A DNA stretch of 64,000 bases from NCBI RefSeq assembly GCF_018691265.1, contig NW_024881296.1, forward strand, positions 892,779 through 956,778, written 5' to 3'. The position numbers and the translations under genes are program-made. Origin of the DNA: Tyto alba (lineage: Eukaryota; Chordata; Aves; Strigiformes; Tytonidae). Of the stretch, positions 14,820-27,832 are shown piece after piece. Positions within the stretch are counted from its first letter, which is position 1; each line of letters starts with the position of its first letter. The notes beneath the pieces were generated by a model that searched no databases, was not told where the DNA came from, and worked only from the letters and a program-made list of their open reading frames with translations.

Positions 14820-15491
14820 GGCCTTTGTGATTAGTCTAAGGAACGCCAGGTGAGGAAGCGTGGAGTGTACTGAAGAATGCAATGGCTTCAATCCCTTGCA
14901 GTTGTATTGCCAAACTCCTTAGATAAGCCTCAAAGGGGGGTAATGTGGACTGAGTGAAACCATATGTTCAGGTTAAAGGACTGGTAAGAGAGATAAATAA
15001 CCAGCACGAGAATGACCTAAGCAAAAACTGAGGAAAAAATAAGGGGGGGGGAGCATGACCACTGACTCAACTGACAAGGGGGTTGGTGCACCCCATTCCC
15101 CTGCAATGCATGGGCAGGACCCATGTTCCACCTTTTCCTCATCTCTCATGGTAAAGAGTTCATGGAATACCTGCCTCTTTTGGTATAGTATGCTAATCAG
15201 CTGATAAAGATAAGCTTAAAAGATGACAGAAAACTTTGCTATGTGTGCACCCACCGCCCAAGATAACCTGACCTGAGACAATGCTGGGACCTGGGTGACA
15301 AACCAGAGTCTTTTCCACTCTCTGTTCTTTCCTTTCCTGTCTTTCTTACAGATTTATCAATAAGAGATCACGTTGATTACTATCCTTTTCCAAGTTTAAG
15401 TTGTTTCTACTGCAAGTAGAACATTTTAACTGGTCGTTTGGTGCTGTTTCACCTTAATTTAACCCAAGGGGATCACAGAACCTTTACAACA
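14820..15491 (+). mobile_element. Probable solo LTR of an endogenous retrovirus (boundaries uncertain)
   Basis: The block has LTR-like organisation. A TATA-like CTTAAAAGAT lies at about 15215, followed by a pyrimidine-rich stretch (15313-15350), a polyadenylation-like ATCAATAAGAG at about 15356, and a U5-like end TTTAACCCAAGGGG...CCTTTACAACA finishing at 15491. The end ACAACA is a typical LTR terminus. The left edge is not secure: TGTGGCC at 14817 and TGTGGACTGAG at 14944 are both candidates, and neither gives a clear target-site duplication with CCCTG at 15492. There is no internal gag/pol next to it, so if real it is a solo LTR. The alternative is an unrelated unique sequence. Confidence 0.45.
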
Positions 15492-15494
15492 CCC

Positions 15495-17870
15495 TGGGCT
15501 TCCAGTCCAGGTAGCACAACAGAGACCTAGGACTTTGGACAACTTGAGAGACAAGAAGACAAGCACTGTTAGTCTACTTGGTTCGGTGGCATGATGTAGC
15601 ACCAATTCTTCTTATGAGGAATGACACCAAGATAAAAATTACCAAAACACCTTTGGGAGGAAAAAATGAGGCACAGTTTGTCTGCTAACATTAATGAAAG
15701 TTATTTCCATAACCAGTTGCTACAATAAAACTTGGGGTATACTAACATTAACACATCCTGGGGTCCAGTTTCAAAAAGTCTTCTACCAATAATTCTTCCA
15801 AGTTGGTTATTTGGTTGCATGCTGGGAAAGAATCTTCTAGCTCTGCCTGGCAAAGGTAAGCTGCAGAAACTGAACAAGCCCCAACAGAGACTCCAGCAAG
15901 TGTGCTAAATTGGAATGAGAAGACAAGTGGAGGACAGAAAATACAGTCTCTGAAGACTGTGGGACAGTATCTGAAGATTGCCAAAGCTTAAGTAATGCTT
16001 CCGAAGACTAATCGCCATCCTCGAGACAGAGTAGAGTCTGAACTGTAAACTATGGCTGAGGACTGGACAACTGAAATTAGACTTGAACACCACACTCAAT
16101 CCTTCAGCATAAGAGTTAGGCCTAACAAAAAACAGAGTACCATGGTTAAGCCTGCAATGAAGACTGACTAGGAATTCCCACATACTTCAATTACAATAGT
16201 GACTACTAATAGCGAGTGTAGAAGTCCTTGGGATTTTAAGTATCTATGTATCAAGAGACATCTCTTCCCCACTTTGATGCATGTCTTTGAAGAGCTGAGC
16301 AACTTTATTCTGGTAACACAAGCAGAAACCAAAACAGCCTGTCATTTAATAAAAGGAGGTTCAGCAGGAGTAAAAGAAGTGGGGGGAGGGAAAACTCCAC
16401 CAAGTGCCATTGCTCTTCCACACCACCACAATGGAAGGGAATCCTGCTCCACTCAGGGCTGTGAGCCACCTGGCCAGAAGCCATGCTTATGCACAGCTAC
16501 TTGGCCCTGAGGGTTGAAAATAAAAGATGAACAGCCAAATATGAGGCCAACAGACACAGCTGTCAGGCAGGGATCAGCAGACCCAATGACTGTAGCATTA
16601 TGAATGCTCCAGCCCATGTTGGTGGCCTGTTTTGCACTATACCCTATTCTTTCCCTCAGTTATTTCCTTCCGCTCTTTGTCTACCTACTGTAACTCCTAC
16701 TTGTGCTCTGTTTCTCTCCCCTACCTCTTCCCTTTTTTGTCTCTTCAGAGTCCAAGGTCTTACAGGCAGACTTCTATTCATACATCATACAAGCACTGCA
16801 AAATAAAAGTTCACAGTTTTTGGTATGTTTAGCTGATTGTAACAGTCCTTTACCATCTCAGATTTTTATAAAATTCAAGTTTCTTAAATGCCAGTTGATG
16901 GATTCTGTTTATAATGCTATCCTTAGTCACAGCATGTCAGTATTAAACACAGGAGTTAAAAAATAATGTAGTGTGCTGATTTAGCGTCTATAAGGGGGGA
17001 GTTTGGCCACTGCAGAGACGTCTGATCTACAGCTCTCACTCACATAAACAGTCCCTAGCCACACAAATAAAGACTGTCAAGATCCTTCCCCAAATTCCTG
17101 CAGGGAAAAGAAATTAAAACGATAGCAGATTGGATGGAACAGCTCTAAGAAAAATCAATAATGGTAGCTGTAAAATCTAAAATTAAAGTAAGTCTGGTTT
17201 TGATGCTTTCAGTACACACAGTACATTAAATTTGGCATAAGCCCAATGGAACATAGAGTACTTGTGGACAATGTCTGCCAAGAGCTAGAAATACGGCACT
17301 TAGTCTTTAAAGAACAAACAGAGAGCCTCAGACCATTTCTACTTTATGCATCTGAAAAAAAAAAAATTAAATCAAGGTGATCTTTCTGAGGGAACATTTG
17401 TATTAAATCTAATTGGTGTGCTTTGTGCAATACTGAATTGAGCATCTGCTGATTGGCAGAGAATCGGTATTTGTCATTTTATAATCCATTCCACTTGGGA
17501 CAAAGGTTACGAACAGATGTTATACCTCCCTATAATTCCAAATCACTGTCTTCCTCCTTAGCATCAGGCTTGTGTCTCAGATAAGCTCTGTACCTGGTCC
17601 TTGGTCACGGTGGTACTTCTAAACATCTGACACAGTGGAAGCAGAAGAAAGAAATGGGAAGCATGAACTCAGGAAATTCACGTTACACTATCAGTTTTTT
17701 CACCCACCTTCACATTTGTTGGTACTTCATTAGTTCACATGCCTTGGAGCAGAGTAAAATTTGATTAGTAACTGAATACTAATTCACATTTCTGTAGCAG
17801 CCTCTAAACATCAGCAAATTAAGCATCAAAACACCTGTGAGTTCCTTACCTGTATTAAAATAAGGAGGGA
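15495..17870. other. Non-coding sequence, nothing firmly recognised
   Basis: Short ORFs at 15748-15984 and 15905-16183 (minus strand) lack recognisable domains and good splice borders. A pyrimidine-rich tract (16650-16745) runs into CTCTTCAG at 16741-16748, a fair 3' splice acceptor on the + strand, but no plausible exon follows. A TATAAGGGGGG at 16991 and an AATAAA at 17067 might be the remains of another LTR; I could not define ends. Confidence 0.35.
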
Positions 17871-17872
17871 GG

Positions 17873-18260
17873 AAAAAAAAAAAAAGGGGGGGAGGGGGGA
17901 GACAAGCCTAACGCCCATCTGGGGCTTTGGAGACATCATCCATCATCCTCTCCCCGCCACCTCCCCGTACGCTGAGCTCCTAGTTGGACAGGAGAGTGGA
18001 GGGCAATCCTGGCTTTGTTAGGTTTCCTGCTGTTATACACGGGAGGGCTTACACATCCTTCCCCCCCATAACCCCCAGGGATTCGGGAAGGAACACATCC
18101 CCCTCCTGTCTTTAAGGCCAGTTCGAGGGGCTGGCCCAGAAGAATCGCAGCCCCAGCACTGCCTTGGGAAACTGGAGAGCAAAAGGAAACAGGCGATGCT
18201 ACGTTTGACATATGTCCAGAGCAAGGCAAGAAACTTCTCATGCCATCTCACTCTCCATGT
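17873..18260. other. GC-rich pocket inside the AT-rich left half, with a candidate minus-strand exon
   Basis: GC content rises abruptly here, starting with an A13 tract followed by G-runs at 17886-17899. On the minus strand CTGTTTCCTTTTGCTCTCCAG is a strong acceptor whose AG is at 18173-18172. The first good donor downstream is GTGTAAGC at 18054. Together they enclose 117 bp (18055-18171), a multiple of three and free of stops in two frames. The predicted peptide is rich in Gly, Pro and Ser and I do not recognise it. It could be an alternative leader exon of the leftward gene, an exon of a non-coding RNA, or chance. Confidence 0.25.
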
Positions 18261-21200
18261 AAGCCAAGCACTATCTAGATCTCTAAAACTGGTACTTCTT
18301 TATGACTGGGGTTTTGAAATATACAGCAAAATGGCCAGATAAATCTGACTGTTAATCCTCCTCAGTAACAGCTATAAAATATCAGCCTGCCTACAATACT
18401 TGCTATTGTGGGCTCTAAGAGACCGAAAGACACTTGCTACGCATGCTTACTGATATGATAAGCAAGCTCTTGAACTTTCTCTGCAACTGGTCCCTCTTGG
18501 CTTTAAGGTAAAAGGGAAGGGTTAAGTCTTCACACATCTTTTTGATCAGGCTCCTATCTCTGCTCCTGTTTAGACACTGCCAACTTAAACAAGCTCCTCC
18601 CCAAGGCTACAGTAAGTGAAGGATTGCAGGAAAAATGCTTGTAACACTTTCCATTCAGAGGTAGGAGTTTCCCTTGCTAACTATGCATATCTCAGAACAG
18701 TGCAATATGAATAGTTATTTCAATGAGGATAAAAATTTAATAGTATATATATATTGGCATAGAAATTCAAAAGCAGTTGCTATACCTAAGTCTTACAAGT
18801 GGCTTATAAATGCCTTGTAAGCCCCCACATTTTACTGCAGCATCCTGGCTTTTCTCAGTCAGCAGCGAGAGGTACAAGGCTCTACTCTATGTTCACATCT
18901 GTTGCTCAGGAAGCCTCAGACAAAGCTAATACACTGGCCACAGTACTGACTGTAAAAATATGCACACGTGCAAGAAAAAAAAAAATATAAAAATAAAAGC
19001 TACTCATGCATTTTTCTGTTTGCATGATCAAGTTGAGTTCCTCAACTTTAGCAGGTGGCTGACCGCCTCAACAAAATAATGCATCACTTCTTTCAAAAAA
19101 CAGAAGAACACCACCATCCAGCTGCTACCCTCACCGCAGCACACTCTCCAGCACCCTGCAACAACCTTGAGCAGTTTACAGAAACCATAACCAACAGGCA
19201 ATAACTCATGCTGCACCAAAAGGGAAAGCTCTACTGGAACGGTATTTCACATCCATCACATATAGCACCAATGCTAAAATACTAAAACAATTGGTGTGGG
19301 CTATCAGCAGCTTAGCAATTACCTTATTAACAAACAAAAAAAAAATCTCACAGAACAGAGATTCAGTATGATAGATCCACGTACCACAGGAATCAAGAGA
19401 TGACTTGGCCATGAAAGTCATCTAAGCACAAAGCAGTGATCAATTCTCTTTAAATTAATATGCATTACAAAATAATTTGTCTTAAACTTGGTCTGCTAAT
19501 CCCAGGGTATGAAGTGCACCATTACATATACATATGGTTTATTTATATGTATACAAAAACACAGTGGTTTAACTCTAAGAGATGCAGGGACAGCAGATGG
19601 GAGCAGGAAGCAGTCCTTATCTAAAGAATCAGCACTACCATCACAAATTTGCCTAAACATTATCACACGAGAAAAAGAACAGATGAAACACTCCAAGAGC
19701 CTACTTTTGGGCCTTCTGCTTCTCTGCACTGCCCATCTGAAAAGCTGAAAAAAAAGTTCAGATATTTTCACTGTTAAACAGCAGTTTTTACTGATTGTCC
19801 CCATAAATTTCAGGGAATTTGAGCTGGATCTCTCCCAGCTCTTTGCTGAAGGTACATTAAACAAATATCCCTTTAACACACACAAATAGCAGGTGAAGTT
19901 AACCTGTTACCACAATGACTCATTTTACAGTTTGACTATTATCTTCTCCCCTCTAACTACTCAACTTCTACGCATTTTAACATCACAGTGCCAATTAAAC
20001 AGAACCTATATCCAACATGAGAATAAGCTGGAAACATTTTCTGCGTAAAAATAGAGATGGTCTTTACATGTGGCTTTAATCCATTCTTTTACAGCAGAAG
20101 ACAAAAGAGTAAGCCACTTGAATATACCAAATTGTTAAAAAGTGTATAGCCAGCGCTATTCTTCCTCCCCTCCAGTCCAAGTTTACCAGCCTCATCTGTG
20201 TTGGCCATTCAAGCCTTGGTTGTGTCCTAGAGCTAAGACTGGGCCACCTGCCACTCAAGCACAGAAGACAGATTATACTAGAGTATATCTAGTTTAAGGA
20301 AAAATATCCCCTAGGAAGCTGTGCATGGACAGCAAATTAACTCATCTTTGTGTGGAGTTCTGAAAGTGGCATTCCTAAATCTGGCACCAAATTACCATCA
20401 AAGTTTAAGCATGAAGATGGAAATAGCAGTACTGACTGAACAGCCCCTATCTCTGGTTTCCCATGCACAAACCGTCAACAGTTCTGGTTTCCTACCCATG
20501 GGGAACTCTCCCAGTTTCTATCAGAAGACTTTGACATCCTTAGTGGCATGTTACATTTTATTTCATAAATTCAAAATGGAGTGCTTGCCCAGCAGAAAGG
20601 AGCCAGACCCAAGAGGAAGCAGATAACCCTTAGCTAATGTCATAGGTAGGGTAAGAACCCTGTATGCTCTTTCACTGTATACCAGAAGTCCAAAGTCATC
20701 TTCTGCTAGCCTTTAAATACAGCAGCAATCTAAACACAGCAACTCAAATACCTACATGCATTTATTTTCTTCCATGTTGAGCATTCCTTAGAGTATTTAA
20801 AGTGGCTGGCGAAAAAAGCAAATCAAGCCAAACAAAGAAAAAATACGTTAGTGGGAAATGGCGGAACTGACATATTTTTAGAATTAGCAGTTTATCCCAA
20901 GAGGTGCATTAAAGAAGGAAAATGAGCAACAAGTTCTTTAAAAGGAAGTAAATTACTTTATAGTAAGCCTCCATGTGTGATGCGTTTTTGGATTTTTCCC
21001 CCTAACCTCATACCAAATAAATAGTTCAGCTACATATGACATGACAAAAGAACCATTACTCATTTTCCCAGCTGAACCCTGCGTTAAACCACGATTAAGG
21101 TAATATTTATTCTTGTAAAAATATTGCACTGAACTATAACTGCTTCAGATAAGTGCAAAAAGTATCAAGGTAGCATCAGACAAAAATCTGAGTATCCCTA

Positions 21201-24200
21201 TTAACACTTAAGAGGAGCCTTGAGATTTCTTAGCAGGAATTCTTCAGGGACCACTTTTATCATTTAACATGAATAACTTGTCTTAGGACAAAGAAAATAC
21301 AGATGAGGTACTCAAGTTTGTACGGTTTCAAAATCAAGTCTTTACTATTGTAATACTTTTGATACTCTTTAAAATCAATACTATTTAATACTATTAAAAG
21401 CTGAAGGAACTGAGGGCAGGGAAAGTGGGCACTCTGAGGCAGATCCGTAACTGTCAGAGAGATGATCTTAACACAAGCAAAGGAACTACAAACACATGAA
21501 ACCCTAAACCTCATTCTGCGACTAGTTTCATGTTGTCTTGCAGCATCCCAACGGACTTGATGGTTAAGTGGGCCATATGTACAGGCTGCATAGGCACACT
21601 AGTTCCCATACCTAAAGCCCACGGTTCCAACTAGGTGCTTCACGTGCTGCCCCAGCCGTTGCTGATTGCTTCTTAGGCAAAGATGACCAGCTAGATGGAA
21701 ATGTTTCAAACTAGATCTAACCCAGAGATGCCAGTTTGGCTGCCCTGATCCAAAGAACAATTAACACATTCATGTTGTTGACCCAGGTCAAGGGGGTTAC
21801 CATCCTAGAGGACAAGCTGGCAGAAGGGAGGGAGAAACTAACTCAACAGCTACTACTTTCCAGTTGCTTGCTACTCTGTTCAGACAAACCACCAGACAAT
21901 TAAGCAGGAGCACTGAAGAGGCAAGCAGGACAGGATGAGATGCTCAAACCAGATAGATCACTAAGTTTGCTCTCACTGTGCCTCCAGAAACTCTTGCAGG
22001 CCTTGAGCTCCACCAGTACCAACGGCAAATCTTGGTAGTCGTCTTAACAGAAAACAAGTCAGTCCCTTCAAATTTGATCTCTATCCCCCCACCTCGCCCA
22101 TGAAGTAAAGAAAATAGTATCCTAGCTCAGGAAGGAGTATTTTCAAGCGTAATGAAGCCCAAAGGATTATATAGTTGCAGAAACATTTCATACTTGAAAT
22201 ACAAGCAGCTAAGTACATCCAGGCAGATGGATCAATTGACAATGGAAGCAAAAAAAAATTGATGGTGGTCTACTTAAAGACCAATTTGGCTAGGCAGGGT
22301 TTTGTTTGTTGTTTTCCTTGGTTTGGGCTGTTTCTTTTTTTTTTTTTCCATCTTCTCTTCAAGTTTTAGCTCAAATAAACTACCCCCCCCAAAGAATCTT
22401 AACCAACTTGCTCTAATCCCATGTTTTGCAAGTATCTACAAAGCATTTTTTGCTATAGCCCACTCAAAACCTCAATCGATCCACAGAACAGCATTCTCTA
22501 GTAGCTATTCATATTAACCTAATAATAATTAGAAGAATATTCTGTAGATCACTTCTGCTTTAAGTCTGCTTCATTTCATCTTTTTCCTACCTTCCTTGCT
22601 GTTCATTTCTGTGCTATGCTATAGGCTTGTCTACAATGCAGAGCCTCAGACACGACAGCAAATGTTACAGACCCACAAATGGAAATACAACGTTTAGTGA
22701 CAAAAGTTTTTCTGCCAAAACAGTCATGCTTATCTCCCTGAATACCGAATATGTAAACTAACAGGCTGACAAAAGTGCTCTATCAGCAAAAGCTTGCCAA
22801 CATCTGGGTCTTTGATTAACTTTTGTCAACTAGATGGTGCAATTGCTTCCCCCAATACATACCTGCCCACGCTATCTAATACAGCCCAACCTGCATCTCT
22901 TCAGCCCAAACATCTCTGTATTATTAAAAAAACCCTTTTCCCGTAAGGAACACTTTTCTCCCTTCTAAAAACACATTTATGCAATTAATCTGCTATAAGT
23001 AGGGTCGGCACAGAAAAACATCTGGTTGACATAGCTGGATAGCCAACATTGAGGGAGATCAAGAGCATTCTGAGCCAGCATGACACGTATCCAGTCTTCT
23101 CCAACATACTCTACTGGTGAACAAAGAAAGTACTGCAACGGGAGTGTGAATTGAACAAATCCTATTCCCAACAAGAATATAATTACAGAACCAGAGTAAG
23201 AGGTTTTGACTGCTCCTACTCTGACAACTGCCATATACCTTCAATTAGAAGAGTAAAATTATAGGACACTCCCGATCCTGAAACCACAACCAGAAATACA
23301 CTGCAAGGTTCAGTCCACTCTGCTTTCGAGTACATGAGATTCGAGCCCAAAATTCAGCATTTATATAAGTACGTACCATGGGTGGCAGTCAAGTCATTAT
23401 GATTGAATTCAGCAGCATGGATTAAGAAAGAAAATCAGCAGATTAACTTTTCCTACCTATACATGAACCGAACTGTGCTCCTGAATGTCAGGGACCTGGA
23501 GGATACAATCAGTCTTTAACCAAACACTTCCATCCAGGCACTATGTTCAGTCTGAATCAAATGAGCTGCTGCCTAGTTCACACTTGAGCCCACCTCCCAA
23601 ACACCATCTCTCACAGCATTTACACCTAGCATGCCAGCCAGGAGGTGTTGCTGGAGCAAGACTGATATCGATGACCACCTACCTTCAGCACGGGACAACA
23701 GACCTTTCCTCTAGAGCCTGTAGTTTCCAGTCAACTATTTTACATCCATTCATGGCTACAGGGTTATTCCAGAAAGGTCATTTTGAGCAGCTAGCAACAT
23801 TCAGTCCTCCAAATCACAACATGGGTCAGCAAAAGAAGTCCATGACATCGGGCTCACCTAGGTAGCCCATAAGCCACGCGCTCACTCATACAAAGCACCG
23901 AAGTACCTCTTCCTACTTGAAGCAAGATCTCCCTTTCAAATCAATATAAATCTAGGATACTTGGAAAAGAACGTATTCATAGTACAAGGCTGTAATTTTT
24001 CTGTAAATCAAGGCTATTGTCAATTGTTTTTACTGCTTTTAGGAGAAAGCAGCAACAGGGTAGACAGAGCTTGCTTTTTTTTTTTTTTTTTTTTTAAGTT
24101 TAAGGATGATTTCTAACACGCCAAAGAACTTTAATCTTTTTTTAACCTGGAAGACAGGTTTCTGAATACATCAGTTCAAACATTATAAACAAGAAGCACT

Positions 24201-25883
24201 TACAATTTCTTGTGACTACTAATTGCCGCATCCACTGCAAGACATAAAGGCCACAAAGAACATGCCACAAAGCTACCCTACTGCCCCAGCTGCCCAACTG
24301 GAGAGCCTACAGCAGCACAGGGACAGGAAAAATCCATCCCACCAGCTGCCCACCGCCTCCTGGGAGACACAGAGCCACTTCAGCTTTGCCCAGCTGACAC
24401 GATTTGCACCTCAGGGGATCAGAACTGAATTGCTATTTTACCTTTTTCCCCACGAATCTTTCCATCCAGGTAGGCTAACTGGGCCAGATTAGGGATACAA
24501 TATTAATTTCAGTAGAATCGGGGGACTACAGTAGGAATATGAAATCTACTGGTGCATCATGTTAACCAGTAGATTGAAAGGAAACAAACTAGATCAGATG
24601 GAAACATGCTTACTTTTTTCCACTAAAACTTTCTCAACAGTACTTAGCGGTGCTCGACCTACTTCCTACACCATCTCTGTGCTGTCACTTCCTCTGACAG
24701 TTTGTCAGCATGCTTGTGAATCTGGCGACTGAGGAGGGAAAGTATGGGAAGCAAGGGAGCTGGACCTTTTCCTCTCAATGCCGCCTACAATCAGAACTTC
24801 TATGATCTAACCAGCAAGGTACACAGTGACCAGCTAGCAACAAGTACCTCCAATCACTGGCATCCTGCAGGAATTCCTAATCAACTGTGTAATTTCATTT
24901 ACAAGTATGCACTTAAAGGTGACTGATTTCTCATGAAACACCCTCATACTTCCTTTTTTTAGCTCAGGGCATGGATTAGCATCTACAAACAACTCTGGGT
25001 TTTCTGCTTTCCTGTATTCCAGAGTTCCTATCTGAGAAAACATTTTATATCAAAATATACTTGTAATTAGTTCCTTCCAAATGAATAAGTTTTAAATACC
25101 ATTGGCTCCAAGCAGATGATGTTCTATTTTGCATGTGCAAACACAGAGTCCCTAGCTATAAATCCTGAAGTGAAAAAAATCCCGTTTTCCATGCCTGGTT
25201 TCTTAAGAGAAAGCAGTATCAGTATCAAAATACAAAACATGCCTGTAGCAGATAGACTTTATACTAAGTTCTGCTTTAACTGAAAAACTAGTAGTTACTC
25301 AAAATTTTAATTTCCAAGGTGAACACTAGCCTGGTGACCTGCTGCACTGTGAAATACATTTCAGTGTTTAGTAAGAACAGAAATACTCATTAGGCACACT
25401 TCACAGGACTGTACTCAGCATAACATAGGTGCTCCTACAAGTTTAATTAATTTGAAATAAGATATGTTTAAGCTTACGGTACCCAGTAAGTGTGTGTATA
25501 CTCAACTAAAACGCATTCCTGAAGCCTCCTGCTTGGCCATTCATACAGAGTTAGGACACAAATCTCACGCGGCACTAAAAGGGTCTAATTTTCCAACTAC
25601 AAGTGCTCAATTTTCTACTAACTAGGCTTTTTCTCGGGGGGGGAAGGAGGACAGGGGAGAGGGGGAGTGTCCCGTGCAGACACCTGAACTTTGGCATTAC
25701 ATTACTCACTCCAAAATTGTCGGCCTAAAACATTACAAAGCCACACAGACAGCGCAACGATACATGCAAATTAAAATCTGGGAAGCCTGTTCGACTGAAG
25801 CTTTCATCTCCACTAACCTACCAGTGCTTTTCAGCACAAAAAGTGACAGAAGATGTATCATCAACAGGTCATCTGGCTGCCTC

Positions 25884-25914
<31 letters not shown>

Positions 25915-26970
25915 GCTGCTGAACAGAAACCGGAAACAGCCTTTTTCCCCTCAGCTCTCCCCCAGCCCCCCACACACATTCAAAATGGAAAAAATAAACC
26001 CAGCGTCCTTCAGATGCAGAACTGCCAGCTCTGTCTAGCTGAAATGCTTTGTAATTTTACTAGCCAAGTAGTGTGTTTTCAAGGCAGCAGCACCCCAACA
26101 AAAACAAATCGGTGGCTTTTAAAAGGTAAGGCCAGAAACACAATCATTACAGCTAGACTGCTTTTTGCTTGCATGTATTCTAGAAGCTGCATTTTGCAGA
26201 GGTGAAGTAGCTGCAGTTTTTGAGGAGGTAGTTAAAATAAAAACAAAGGGGAAAAAAAAAAAAAAACGAAACAAGTTTTCAGAATAAAAACACAACTGCT
26301 TTAAAATATCCTCCTTAAGAGGCAACAGTTATTCAGCTGAGAACACAACTACTCTTCCACTCCCCTGTCTTTTAAAAAAAAAAAAATCTTCTCCATGGCT
26401 GTGACAGGCAGAATGTCCCCCTGCTATTAGCCCTTCCTGAAACCGCATTATTTAACTATGTGGAAAAAAAAAAAAAAAGTCAAAAGAAAAACCCGACGAA
26501 AGTTGCGCTGGTTGGGAGGCTGCTCACAAAAGAGGCAAGGCTGAGGATACAAGAAAGAAACCTTCACCCAAGAAGCTTAAAATTAAAAAAGACACAACTT
26601 ACCTACCGGCTATCTGGATTCTTCTGGAGTAAAACAACATCAAATTTAGACGAGCTACGGGAAAAAAAAAGAAGCAAGCTTTCCCACCAAGATTTTGCAG
26701 GTTAACAACAACAAAACAAAATCCCCCTTTGTTTTGTATTCCCCCGCCTGCGTGCTGCTCCCATTCAACGCTCCGGCATAGGGGGCTGCGATAAATGGAG
26801 CCTGGACTTCAGGGGGGACTCTTTCCTCCGCGGTAAAAAAATAATAATAACACCACCGCCGCCAAAAAAACCCACCCCTCGAATTCAAGAAAACCTCGAG
26901 GTCTAAATACTAAACGACTTTTTTCTCTATTTTTTTTTTTCTTGGTTTAAAGTGATGCTTTTCTCGAGGG
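18261..26970. other. AT-rich probable intron, no recognisable gene
   Basis: The tracts here are T12 at 22329-22340, T21 at 24075-24095, A25 at 25890-25914, A15 at 26252-26266 and A15 at 26464-26478. The ORFs that cross the A tracts are lysine- or phenylalanine-rich artefacts. A minus-strand pair of acceptors (TTTTTTTTCAG then CTTTTCAG, AG at 19738-19737) directly precedes an ATG at 19736, but the frame stops after 11 codons and no good donor follows. From about 26400 GC content rises towards the CpG island. Confidence 0.45.
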
Positions 26971-27091
26971 CAGGCGGCTCGGCAGCCGCTCCATGACAAA
27001 GAGCTTCCCCAACACATCCAGCCCCAGCGCGGGGCTCAGCCTGCTCTAGGTGGGGGGGGAAGGAAAAAAGGAAAAAAAAAAATAAAGACCC

Positions 27092-27125
27092 TCACACACA
27101 CACACACACAAAAAAAAAAAAAAAA
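27092..27125. repeat. (CA)n microsatellite running into an A tract
   Basis: About nine CA units starting at 27092 are followed by A16 (27110-27125). It lies about 215 bp inside the presumed intron 1, next to the splice donor side of the CpG island. Confidence 0.9.
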
Positions 27126-27339
27126 GACAACAAACTGCCGAAACCCCCGGAAAACAAAACAAAAAAAAATATTTTAAAACCAGCAAGGAAAAGGCAGCCG
27201 TGCCGAGGCGCAGCACAAAGCGTGCAGGGTGGCGGGGAGGGGGGCGAGCGGGGGCCCGAGGAAGCGGGCAGCCCGCGGGCAGGCCCTCAGCCCCTCTCGC
27301 GACGCGGGCGCGCTCTGTCGCGACAGGCGCGATACTCAC

Positions 27340-27750
27340 CCCAAGGAGGAAGGCGGCAGCCGCAACTCCCCGAGGCGGGCAGGGGGGGCACTCCGGGAGC
27401 GGGGATAAGGGGCAGGGGCAGCCGCAGCCTCCGTCCCCGTCTCCTCAGGGCCGCGCGGAGGGCGGTAGCCCCGGCTGGGCGAGAGGGGAAGGAGCCTCCG
27501 CTGCGCTCCCCGCCGCCCCCGCGGTGCCCCGGCGGAGCGGCGCTGCGACCGACGGGAAAGGAAGCGGCGGCGGCTGCCGGGAAGCGGCCGCAGAGAACAA
27601 CCCGAACGATCGACAACACCAACACCACCCCCCCCTCTCTCCGCCCCGTCCCCGGCTCCCTCACAACAACCGCCGCCCCCACCGCGCCGCCCGCCCGCCC
27701 GCCCTCTGGCTCGGCCCCCGCCGCGCGCTCGCGCACCCCACCGCCGGGGG
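27340..27750 (-). other. Non-coding first exon (5' UTR) of an unidentified leftward gene
   Basis: Read on the minus strand, this very GC-rich block ends in CCTTGGG followed at once by GTGAGTAT, a near-perfect 5' splice donor with its GT at 27339-27338. There is no ATG on the minus strand anywhere between the donor and about 27895, so the exon is almost certainly untranslated leader, and the start codon must lie in an exon further left. The right end (transcription start) is my estimate from the upstream GC boxes and could lie anywhere between about 27.60 and 27.80 kb. A G-rich stretch at 27686-27705 (four GGG runs spaced by C on the minus strand) could form a G-quadruplex in the leader or promoter. 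I do not recognise the leader sequence, so no gene is named. The donor is seen directly; the exon status is inferred. Confidence 0.65.
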
Positions 27751-27780
27751 CGGGGCCGGGGGCGGGGCGACGCCCCCGCC
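27744..27780 (-). promoter_or_regulatory. Cluster of Sp1/KLF GC boxes
   Basis: Two GGGGGCGGGGC-type boxes occur in tandem on the + strand at 27746-27768, followed by a box in the opposite sense (CGCCCCCGCC) ending at 27780. They lie just upstream of the presumed leader of the minus-strand transcript, the usual position for Sp1/KLF sites in TATA-less CpG promoters. GC boxes work in either orientation, so they do not decide strand. Confidence 0.65.
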
Positions 27781-27812
27781 TCACGGGGCCACGCCCCCTC
27801 CTGCCCCCGAGG

Positions 27813-27832
27813 CGTGACGGGAGTTGTAGTAC
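27813..27832 (-). promoter_or_regulatory. ZNF143/STAF-type motif ACTACAACTCCC
   Basis: On the minus strand the sequence reads GTACTACAACTCCCGTCACG. ACTACAACTCCC matches the well-known ACTACAA-N-TCCC core bound by ZNF143 (STAF), which is frequent within a few hundred bases of CpG-island start sites. The usual trailing AGCATGC is replaced here by GTCACGCC, which overlaps a CRE-like half site (CGTCA in the other register, TGACG on the + strand at 27815-27819). Binding is inferred from the motif only. Confidence 0.6.

Noticed and set aside
19700..19750. Minus-strand tandem acceptors directly before an ATG, as a possible second exon of the leftward gene
   Set aside because: The frame ends after 11 codons and the only nearby donor (AAAA/GTAGGC) is weak.
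23059..23244. Overlapping minus-strand frames at 22977-23244 read as a possible membrane protein exon
   Set aside because: Two different frames are open over the same bases, there are no splice sites at the edges and no recognisable family.
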